Below are positions 7,440 through 13,673 of a stretch of DNA of 42,330 nt, piece by piece. A program made the translations under genes and the position numbers. Source of the DNA: Bacteroidota bacterium (GTDB lineage Bacteria; Bacteroidota; Bacteroidia; NS11-12g; UBA955); assembly GCA_027490055.1 (NCBI GenBank), contig JAIXYV010000069.1, positions 1 through 42,330 of the forward strand, written 5' to 3'. How positions within the stretch are numbered: the stretch's first letter is position 1; every line of letters begins with the position of its first letter. Under the pieces are notes generated by a model, which saw only the letters and a list, made by a program, of their open reading frames with translations, was not told the origin of the DNA and did not search any database.

Positions 7440-8898
7440 GTTGTTGAATGTTTTGAATGGTGCTTATAATGGTGCCGTCTTTTAATTGGGTTTTAATGGT
7501 ATCGCCCGTTTGCAAATCTTTGACAGAACTTATAGATTGTTGGTCTTTTCTGGTGACAGAGAAACCTCTTTTTATTGTAAATTCTGTGCTCAGGCGTTGA
7601 ATGTTTTGTTCTGTGTAAAGGAGAGGAACTTGTGCAATTTTAAGGGCATTGCCGAAGCTTTTCTGAGCATGTTGTAAAGCCTGGTTCTGCTGAGATTGTT
7701 TGAGTTGTAGTTGTCGGAGCATGCTCTGACGAAATTGTTTTTGCAGATGTAAGAGTGATTTCTGTTCATCCTGATTAAATCTCAAACTGAGTTTACCGAG
7801 TTGTTTGCGCTGATGCAGCAATTCGGATGAGGCGGTTTGACAGATAGCAACTGAATGCGACTTTAATGCCGCTGTTGCAACAGAAAAACTGTGAGAGGCA
7901 TTGTTGAGATGCGATTGCGATAAAGAGCGAAGGTAGCGCGATGTATTACCCAGTTCAGTTTGTTCGAGTTTAAGTAATTGTGGGAGCTGTTCGCGCAGAA
8001 TTCTTTCGGCACTCTGAACTGGAACTGAAAAATCGTGGTATTTCTGTATCAGAAAATCAGCCAGCTTTGTAGGCGTAATGGCATTGTACCAGGCTACCAT
8101 TTCTGAGACAGTTTCGTTGGTAGCATGACCGATACCAGTGAAAACCGGGAGTGGAAAAGTGGCGATACAAGAAGCCATATCGATGTGGTTGTAGCAAGAT
8201 AAACCAACATCGCCGCCACCGCCTCTGATAATAGCAACAGCATCGAAATGATGAGCCACTTTTTTAATTTGAAGCAATTGCCAGATAATCGATTTTACCG
8301 CTGCTTCGCCTTGAAGCAAGGCTGGAAATAACATATAGAAAAACTGATAGCCCCAGGGATTCTTGTCAATAACCTGAGTAAAATCGGCGTACCCTTTACT
8401 GGATTCTACAGAGATAATGGCCAGTCGCTTTGGCAACAGAGCGAGGTCTTGAGATTTATTTAAATCGAACAAGCCATTGTTGCGCAAGAAGTCGATGCTG
8501 GCATGTTTCTCCAGTTCCAGATCACCGAGTGTATAGGCCGGATCAATGTCGTGGATACGCAAACTCAGACCATAAGCCGGATCAAACTGAACGCTACACA
8601 GCATCATTACTTTGATGCCATCCTTAAGCGGTTCTTTGAGGGTGTGCGCGAAGGCGGCATTGACACGATCAAAATCATCGCGCCACATTACCGAACGCAT
8701 CTGGGCAATCACTTTACCAGATTTTTTTTCCAGTAATTCAGGATAGGCATGCCCAGAATGCGAGTAATAGTTAAGTTTATTAATTTCAGATTTTACCCAA
8801 AATGTAGCAGAGAAATTATCAGCAATCGTCTGTTGCAGGCGTTTGCCAATTTCCAGCAAGGTATACACCGGTTTATTTCTGAAACTTTCTATCATCAT
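7423..8898 (-). CDS. xseA: Exodeoxyribonuclease VII large subunit
   Basis: XseA is the catalytic subunit of exonuclease VII. The 491-residue product has an N-terminal OB-fold DNA-binding domain (about residues 8-110, with FWVKSEINKLNYYSHSGHAYPEL), a middle catalytic domain with PKRLAIISVESSKGYADF, AIIRGGGGDVG and VFTGIGHATNETVSE, and a long Gln-rich coiled coil (about residues 300-430). The extended C-terminal domain ends in IKRGFSVTRKD, which is typical. The catalytic domain is more divergent than in proteobacteria. Two ATGs lie next to each other at the start (8898 and 8895), so the start may be off by one codon. xseB follows with a 17-bp overlap. Confidence 0.95.
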   Translation of the reverse strand: MMIESFRNKPVYTLLEIGKRLQQTIADNFSATFWVKSEINKLNYYSHSGHAYPELLEKKSGKVIAQMRSVMWRDDFDRVNAAFAHTLKEPLKDGIKVMMLCSVQFDPAYGLSLRIHDIDPAYTLGDLELEKHASIDFLRNNGLFDLNKSQDLALLPKRLAIISVESSKGYADFTQVIDKNPWGYQFFYMLFPALLQGEAAVKSIIWQLLQIKKVAHHFDAVAIIRGGGGDVGLSCYNHIDMASCIATFPLPVFTGIGHATNETVSEMVAWYNAITPTKLADFLIQKYHDFSVPVQSAERILREQLPQLLKLEQTELGNTSRYLRSLSQSHLNNASHSFSVATAALKSHSVAICQTASSELLHQRKQLGKLSLRFNQDEQKSLLHLQKQFRQSMLRQLQLKQSQQNQALQHAQKSFGNALKIAQVPLLYTEQNIQRLSTEFTIKRGFSVTRKDQQSISSVKDLQTGDTIKTQLKDGTIISTIQNIQQHESNS

Positions 8899-8909
8899 TA
8901 TCCGCCATA

Positions 8910-8917
8910 CAAAGTTG
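8910..8917 (-). promoter_or_regulatory. Possible -7 box of the xseA promoter
   Basis: The minus strand reads CAACTTTG, one mismatch from TAnnTTTG, ending 11 bp before the xseA ATG. The region 8899-8956 is the only gap between xseA and the lipoprotein gene, so a promoter is expected here. No confident -33 box was seen. Confidence 0.3.
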
Positions 8918-8956
8918 CGGAAATGATTTCAGAACTCTTGCATAAAATTTTAGCAA

Positions 8957-10084
8957 TTACTTTACGGTGTCGATTATTTTTTTCTTCACTGCTTCAGTCC
9001 CGCTTGCCTCCATGTTTAGGATAAGCATGCCTTGTTCTTGAATCTTATAGTCTTTAATGCAGAAATAGTATTGATTGCGCTGGTAAGCGGTGGCGATGAT
9101 AAATACTTTCTGACCGATGGGCAATACCTGTTGTTCGGCATCGTTGTGCGAGAATCCGTAGGTGTTATCGGCCTTCTTGTAACCCGGAATAAACATGTTG
9201 AGTTCTGGAATGGCCATGGTGATATAGACATCGCGAAATGAGTCGGAGGCGATGCGGGTAGTTATATTGACAGGCTTGCTTCTTCGGTCGTTGTACAAAC
9301 GATCGATATTGGCCCAACCCATTTTTTTGACAGAAAAATTGAAAGTTGGGGCTATGTTTGGGTCGACACGAAAAGAGTTAAAGCCTTTAATAGATTTATA
9401 GGGCGGTAATGGATTATCCTGGATTATTACGGTGCCTTCGCCCGGTCCTGTTAACTTATCCTCCTGTACCATTTCAATTGGCGCTATTTCTACCGATTTG
9501 TTTTCACTTTTGTCCCATTCAATAGCTGAATCCAACACTGGAATGGGAACAATAGGAACAGGATTGACCCAGTTGATACTATTATTGACCACTACCCCTT
9601 CAAACAAAGACATGTTTTTCTGTTGCTTAAAATTAGGGGTACTTACCTGAAGCTCGCTGCCCGATTTTAATTGCAGGGTTTTGCCATTCTGAAAAGCCAG
9701 AATATTGAGCATGCCGCCACTCTCTAAGGGTTTGCCATTGTGAAGGGTTGTTAAGTTTCCATTTACAAAGTCGGAGATGTGATAGGCTTCCTGAACTTGG
9801 AAATCGATTTTACCACTAACAGCTTGATTGTTGTCATCGACAAAGCAATTGGCTTTGCCTAAAATAATAGTACCCATTTTGCCTTTTACAGAAAAAGCTT
9901 TTTTGGCATCGACACTAAAGGATTGGGTTGGGATTTGAGAGGTGTTAAACAGTTCGGTAAACAAAGGAGATACTGCTATCGTATCGGTTTTAGATGCCAT
10001 AGCATTTTGTTGTTTGGTGCTGGAGTTTGGATTGGAATTACAAGCCAGAATCAGCAGGGGTAAAAATAATTTTATAGCTTTCAT
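8957..10084 (-). CDS. Lipoprotein of unknown function, 375 residues
   Basis: The product starts with a signal sequence and the lipobox LILAC, so Cys15 should be lipidated. Thereafter it has a Ser/Asn-rich linker. The core has VKGKMGTIILGKANCFVDDNNQAV split over two strands, then GKIDFQVQEAY and SGGMLNILAFQNGKTLQL. This is the pattern of a family of Bacteroidota surface lipoproteins that look like beta-sandwich domains with 'SGG' turns. I know of no defined function. The C-terminal half (YNDRRSKPVNI, YVFI-type strands) also appears beta-rich. Its own transcription start is likely, since the gap to the divergent yraN gene (10085-10229) is 145 bp. Confidence 0.75.
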   Translation of the reverse strand: MKAIKLFLPLLILACNSNPNSSTKQQNAMASKTDTIAVSPLFTELFNTSQIPTQSFSVDAKKAFSVKGKMGTIILGKANCFVDDNNQAVSGKIDFQVQEAYHISDFVNGNLTTLHNGKPLESGGMLNILAFQNGKTLQLKSGSELQVSTPNFKQQKNMSLFEGVVVNNSINWVNPVPIVPIPVLDSAIEWDKSENKSVEIAPIEMVQEDKLTGPGEGTVIIQDNPLPPYKSIKGFNSFRVDPNIAPTFNFSVKKMGWANIDRLYNDRRSKPVNITTRIASDSFRDVYITMAIPELNMFIPGYKKADNTYGFSHNDAEQQVLPIGQKVFIIATAYQRNQYYFCIKDYKIQEQGMLILNMEASGTEAVKKKIIDTVK

Positions 10085-10229
10085 AAGGCATGAATACTTT
10101 TAGTTCGGAAAAGGTAAATGACACCTAAATGGATGAGAGGAACACGGCCTTTGGTCCGCTTATGATAGTGAACTGCCCACTTATCAAGTTCTGGTTTGAA
10201 AATCGAACACTGGATTTTTATTTCACATC

Positions 10230-10616
10230 ATGACAGATCATATAGAATTAGGAAAAAAAGGAGAGGCCATTGCCACAGAGCATTTAGTTTTTTTGGGTTT
10301 TACCATCCTCGAGAGCAACTGGCGTCACAAAAAAATGGAGGTTGATATCATCGCATTAAAAGACAATGTCTTGATTATGGTAGAGGTAAAGACCAGGGGC
10401 ACCAGGCAATTCGGCGACCCAGAATCATTTGTAGACAAGAAGAAACAGCTGATGCTGGCAGATGCTGCTGAAGAGTACATCTTGCAGAACAAACTCGATG
10501 TGCCGGTGAGGTACGATATCATTTCAGTGATAATCGATGAGTTTCATACCATTGTTATGCATATTGAAGACGCATTTTTTCCGGATAATCTAAAGACACA
10601 CGAGGCGTATTATTAG
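10230..10616 (+). CDS. yraN: YraN family (UPF0102) nuclease-like protein
   Basis: The 128-residue product belongs to the UPF0102/YraN family, with a PD-(D/E)XK-type endonuclease core. The key features are GKKGEAIATEHL at the start, then NWRHKKMEVDIIALKDN and the MVEVKTRG motif, in which EVD and EVK give the catalytic acid and lysine positions. The family is often thought to be linked to Holliday-junction or DNA-repair nucleases, but its cellular role is not settled. The ATG at 10230 is the first in frame. It is divergently arranged with the lipoprotein gene upstream. Confidence 0.92.
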   Translation: MTDHIELGKKGEAIATEHLVFLGFTILESNWRHKKMEVDIIALKDNVLIMVEVKTRGTRQFGDPESFVDKKKQLMLADAAEEYILQNKLDVPVRYDIISVIIDEFHTIVMHIEDAFFPDNLKTHEAYY

Positions 10617-10659
10617 TTGTATTTTTCGGGGATAATCTGCATCTTCGCATTTTAATCGT

Positions 10660-10869
10660 ATGAAAAAAGTAGTTTTATTCTCAGTTATCGCTTTAGCATT
10701 TACCGCCTGCAGCAACCCACAAGCAGAAGCTCAGGAAGAAAAAACCAGAGACAGTAACATCAGCGTTCAGAAATCTGAAGACGAGAAACTGGTAGAAGAG
10801 ATGATGAAAGCCGATTCTATCAGAGAGGCTAACGCTGCCAAAGGCGATACGACCCAGGCTGCACACTAA
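10660..10869 (+). CDS. Small lipoprotein, 69 residues
   Basis: This product begins MKKVVLFSVIALAFTACSNP, a clear signal sequence with the lipobox FTAC, giving a lipidated Cys17. The mature part is about 50 residues, very acidic and lysine-rich (EAQEEKTRDSN, SEDEKLVEEMMKADS), and is probably disordered or helical. Many Bacteroidota genomes carry such short acidic lipoproteins with no known function. It starts 43 bp after yraN, with no convincing promoter between, so both could be co-transcribed. Confidence 0.7.
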   Translation: MKKVVLFSVIALAFTACSNPQAEAQEEKTRDSNISVQKSEDEKLVEEMMKADSIREANAAKGDTTQAAH

Positions 10870-11024
10870 GCTGCGCTCCTAAGGACACCTGCTTAACATG
10901 CTGCAGACGGCATGAACAGAAGCTTATTGCACTTGTAGTAATAATTATTTACAGGTTGTTTATGAGCACCCTAAAAGATATAAGAAAAACTTATAAGGCA
11001 ATGTCTCAATGCCCAAATAAAAGG
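10870..11024. other. Gene-free stretch before the E2 gene
   Basis: No convincing gene is visible in this stretch. It has a weak inverted repeat CATGC/GCATG at 10897-10901 and 10910-10914, and the palindrome-like TCCTAAGGA near 10877. A terminator for the small lipoprotein is possible but not clear, as no T-run follows. The promoter for the E2 gene lies directly downstream. Confidence 0.5.
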
Positions 11025-11025
11025 G

Positions 11026-11056
11026 TTGTTCATTTCATGCTTTATTATTAGGTTTG
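11026..11056 (+). promoter_or_regulatory. Bacteroidota-type promoter of the E2 gene
   Basis: A TTG (-33) at 11026-11028 and TAGGTTTG (-7, matching TAnnTTTG) at 11049-11056 are separated by 20 bp, the expected spacing. The -7 box ends 24 bp before the ATG at 11081. A longer reading frame starting at 11054 would begin inside this -7 box, so the promoter decides the start. Confidence 0.65.
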
Positions 11057-11080
11057 CAGATTAAAATAGACATTGACATT

Positions 11081-12316
11081 ATGGCTGTAGCAATCAAGAT
11101 GCCCAAAATGAGTGATACCATGACCGAAGGGGTTGTGAGAAAGTGGAACTTTAAAGTTGGCGATACCATTAAAAGCGGAGATATTCTGGCAGAAGTAGAA
11201 ACCGATAAGGCGACTATGGATCTGGAAAACTATGAGAAAGGTACCATTCTCCATTTTGCTATCTCAGAAGGTGATGCTGCTCCAGTTGATGGCATTATTG
11301 CCGTAGTTGGTAAAGCTGGCGAAGATTTCGCTGCCCTGCTCAATGGCTCTGCTCCTGCTCCGGTAGCGGCTGAATCAGCGAAGCAAGAATCTGCTCCTGC
11401 TGCCAACGCAACACCTGTTGCTGCTCCTGTTGCCGCTCCAGTATCTGGTTCAGACGATAGCAGAGTGAAAGCTTCTCCATTAGCTAAAAAACTTGCTGCC
11501 GAAAAAGGTATCAATATCAGCGCCGTTGCTGGTTCTGGTGAAAATGGTCGTATCGTTAAAAGCGATATCGAAAACTATAAAGGATCTGCTTCTTCAGGCA
11601 CTACTGCTGCTCCTGCCTCTTATGTGGCTGGTGTAGAAAGCTTCGAAGAAATCAATGTCTCTCAAATGCGCAAAACCATCGCTGGTCGTTTAGCGGAAAG
11701 TAAATTTACTGCCCCGCATTTCTACCTGACAATGGAAATCAATATGGACAAAGCTTTAGAGGCTCGTGCTGCCATCAATGCCAGCGGCGAGGTGAAAGTA
11801 TCAGTGAATGATATGATCGTTAAAGCGTCTTCAATCGCTCTGAAAAAACACCCTTGGGTGAATGCTTCCTGGTTAGGAACTAAAATCCGCTTCAATCACC
11901 ACATCCACATCGGTGTGGCCATGGCAGTTGAAGATGGTTTATTGGTGCCTGTTGTGCGTTTCGCTGATCAGAAATCATTATCAACTATCAGTTCTGAAGT
12001 GAAAGTGTTCAATGCTAAAGCTAAAGAAAAGAAATTACAACCAGCCGATTGGCAAGGAAATACCTTCACCATCTCTAATCTTGGGATGTTTGGTATAGAA
12101 GAATTTACCGCTATCATCAACCCGCCTGATGCTTGTATCCTGGCAGTTGGTGGTGTGAAAGAAACTGTCGGTATCGTAAACGGTCAGATTGCCAAAACCA
12201 ATGTTATGAAAGTTACATTGAGTTGCGATCACCGCGTAGTGGATGGTGTGGTAGGATCTAAATTCTTAAACACGCTGAAAGAGATGCTCGAAGAGCCTGT
12301 TAAAATGCTGGTTTAA
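11081..12316 (+). CDS. pdhC: 2-oxoacid (pyruvate-type) dehydrogenase complex E2, dihydrolipoamide acyltransferase
   Basis: E2 forms the core of the complex and passes the acyl group to CoA. The 411-residue product has one lipoyl domain at residues 1-80 (MPKMSDTMTEGV; lipoylated Lys43 in ETDKATMD) and an Ala/Pro-rich linker. An E3/E1-binding domain follows (ASPLAKKLAAEKGINISAV, then SGENGRIVKSDIE), then the acyltransferase domain ending in SCDHRVVDG, with the catalytic His in HRVVDG. The lipoyl motif is like that of pyruvate dehydrogenase E2, and a single lipoyl domain is common. The start at 11081 is supported by the promoter at 11026-11056. No E1 or E3 gene is adjacent. A fused E1 lies at 39-41 kb. 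Confidence 0.93.
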   Translation: MAVAIKMPKMSDTMTEGVVRKWNFKVGDTIKSGDILAEVETDKATMDLENYEKGTILHFAISEGDAAPVDGIIAVVGKAGEDFAALLNGSAPAPVAAESAKQESAPAANATPVAAPVAAPVSGSDDSRVKASPLAKKLAAEKGINISAVAGSGENGRIVKSDIENYKGSASSGTTAAPASYVAGVESFEEINVSQMRKTIAGRLAESKFTAPHFYLTMEINMDKALEARAAINASGEVKVSVNDMIVKASSIALKKHPWVNASWLGTKIRFNHHIHIGVAMAVEDGLLVPVVRFADQKSLSTISSEVKVFNAKAKEKKLQPADWQGNTFTISNLGMFGIEEFTAIINPPDACILAVGGVKETVGIVNGQIAKTNVMKVTLSCDHRVVDGVVGSKFLNTLKEMLEEPVKMLV

Positions 12317-12364
12317 TCCGCTTTTTTCAAAACACCCGGGCAGTAACTGCTCTTAATTATTACT

Positions 12365-13288
12365 ATGTTTACCCTTGCAATACACGGCGGTGCTGGTACT
12401 ATTAACAGTTCGCTGATGACGCCCGAATTGGAGGCGCAATACCTTCATGGTTTATCTTTGGCCCTCAATGCCGGAAAATCTATATTGACTTCTGGAGGTT
12501 CGGCTACTGACGCTGTAGTGGCCGCTGTTGTAGAGCTTGAAAATTTCCCATTATTTAATGCCGGCAAAGGTGCAGTATTCAATCACATCGGTCAGCATGA
12601 AATGGATGCGGCTTTAATGTCGGGTTCAGATCTTAAAGCTGGCGCAGTCTGTGGTGTCAAACATATCAAAAATCCTGTTCTTTTAGCTAAAGCTGTTATG
12701 CAGCAATCAGAGCATGTGATGATGGCTGGAGATGGTGCCGAAGCTTTTGGTAAAATGGTAGGCGCCGAATTTGCTGATGATGCCTATTTTCATACCGATC
12801 AGCGCTATCAGCAGTGGCTGGACATCAGAGATACCGACCAATTTCAACTCGACCATTCCGCAGCTTCTAATAAAAAAATGGGGACTGTTGGTGCAGTCGC
12901 TCTGGACAGCCACGGTCACTTAGCGGCAGCAACCAGTACCGGGGGCATGACCAACAAACGCTTTGGCAGAGTAGGCGATTCGCCCGTCATTGGAGCTGGC
13001 ACTTATGCCAACGATGCCACTTGTGCTATCTCTTGCACCGGTCACGGAGAATTATTTTTGCGCGCTGTCGTTGCCTACGACATCAGTTGTCTGATAGAAT
13101 ATAAAGGCTATACTTTAAAAGAAGCTTGCGACCTTGTCGTTATGAAAAAACTTGTTGACATCAAAGGAGAAGGCGGACTGATTGCTCTCGACGCGCACGG
13201 CAACATCGAACTGCCCTTTAACAGCGACGGTATGTACCGGGCGTCTGTGGATGTTAATGGGAATGAATTCTTCGGGATTTACCGCTGA
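12365..13288 (+). CDS. iaaA: Isoaspartyl peptidase/L-asparaginase (plant-type, Ntn hydrolase)
   Basis: This enzyme cleaves isoaspartyl dipeptides and L-asparagine, and it matures by self-cleavage into two chains. The 307-residue product has the family start FTLAIHGGAGT. The nucleophile is Thr174 in MGTVGAVALD, preceded by a short linker that is cut before the Thr. Next come SHGHLAAATSTGGMTNKRFGR split by domain turns, and GDSPVIGAGTYA, which lines the active site. The length matches the family. No signal peptide is seen, so it acts in the cytoplasm. It starts 48 bp after the E2 stop, with no clear promoter in between, and co-transcription is possible. The gene is followed by the longest gene-free stretch of the window. 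Confidence 0.94.
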   Translation: MFTLAIHGGAGTINSSLMTPELEAQYLHGLSLALNAGKSILTSGGSATDAVVAAVVELENFPLFNAGKGAVFNHIGQHEMDAALMSGSDLKAGAVCGVKHIKNPVLLAKAVMQQSEHVMMAGDGAEAFGKMVGAEFADDAYFHTDQRYQQWLDIRDTDQFQLDHSAASNKKMGTVGAVALDSHGHLAAATSTGGMTNKRFGRVGDSPVIGAGTYANDATCAISCTGHGELFLRAVVAYDISCLIEYKGYTLKEACDLVVMKKLVDIKGEGGLIALDAHGNIELPFNSDGMYRASVDVNGNEFFGIYR

Positions 13289-13290
13289 TG

Positions 13291-13350
13291 CCTCGTTCCT
13301 CGTCCCTCGTCCCTCTAAGGAAATAGGAATTAGGAAATAGGATTTAGGGG
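13291..13350. repeat. Two adjacent heptamer micro-arrays
   Basis: After the iaaA stop the + strand has CCTCGTT, CCTCGTC, CCTCGTC, CCTCT in tandem (13291-13316). A second 7-bp series GGAAATA, GGAATTA, GGAAATA, GGATTTA follows (13319-13346), ending in a GGGG run. Both have a period of 7. They are too short and degenerate for a satellite array but too regular for chance. The role is unknown. A similar C/T-rich tract follows ftsZ. Confidence 0.65.
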
Positions 13351-13398
13351 GGCAGGATGGGATTAAATTAAAGTTTTCTTTTGATTTTACTGGGTTTC

Positions 13399-13546
13399 CA
13401 GTGTCGCTAGACACTGAATATTGGTAGATATATTGGCGCCGCACAATTATCCCAGTCCCAACACGGCGTCTAAAGACGCCGTGTTGGGACTGGGATGTTT
13501 TTCTTTCATGTCTTTATCTACCAAGATTAGGTGTCTAACGACACCT
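13399..13546. repeat. 148-bp nested palindromic element
   Basis: Three hairpins lie in a row: 13399-13416 (7-bp stem CAGTGTC, loop GCTA), 13449-13496 (22-bp perfect stem, loop TAAA) and 13529-13546 (7-bp stem AGGTGTC, loop TAAC). All have a GTC-N4-GAC core. In addition the outer parts are inverted copies of each other: 13399-13430 and the reverse complement of 13515-13546 agree at 26 of 32 positions, including TTGGTAGATA against TATCTACCAA. The whole element is therefore symmetric around the central hairpin. It could be a REP/BIME-like or MITE-like element, or a strong terminator. It contains no ORF. Confidence 0.8.
13449..13496. terminator. Perfect 22-bp hairpin, possible terminator for iaaA
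   Basis: Arms 13449-13470 and 13475-13494 plus two more pairs (to 13496) are exactly complementary, with a TAAA loop. On the + strand the arm is followed by GTTTTTCTTT (13497-13506), a T-rich tract. This could stop transcription coming from iaaA, although the stem is much longer than a usual terminator. Confidence 0.5.
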
Positions 13547-13648
13547 TAAGATTCGTCTTAATGTAAAATTGTATCACATTGTTAATTGGGCCTTGTTTAA
13601 CTAATAAATGATAAAAGAATATCCCAAATTCATAATTAATAAAAACCC

Positions 13649-13656
13649 TATATTTG
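13649..13656 (+). promoter_or_regulatory. Promoter -7 box of the M1 aminopeptidase
   Basis: TATATTTG matches TAnnTTTG exactly and ends 17 bp before the ATG at 13674. No confident TTG -33 box is present at the right distance. The 98 bases from the palindromic element to this box are A/T-rich and otherwise featureless. Confidence 0.55.
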
Positions 13657-13673
13657 CTTTTTTTATCAAGTAA

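Noticed and set aside
10962-11051. 29-codon ORF in the gap before the E2 gene
   Set aside because: It ends inside the -7 box of the E2 promoter and has no recognisable feature, so it is likely chance.
11054-11080. Longer E2 reading frame starting at 11054
   Set aside because: The start is TTG inside the -7 box TAGGTTTG, and the lipoyl domain starts at the ATG at 11081.
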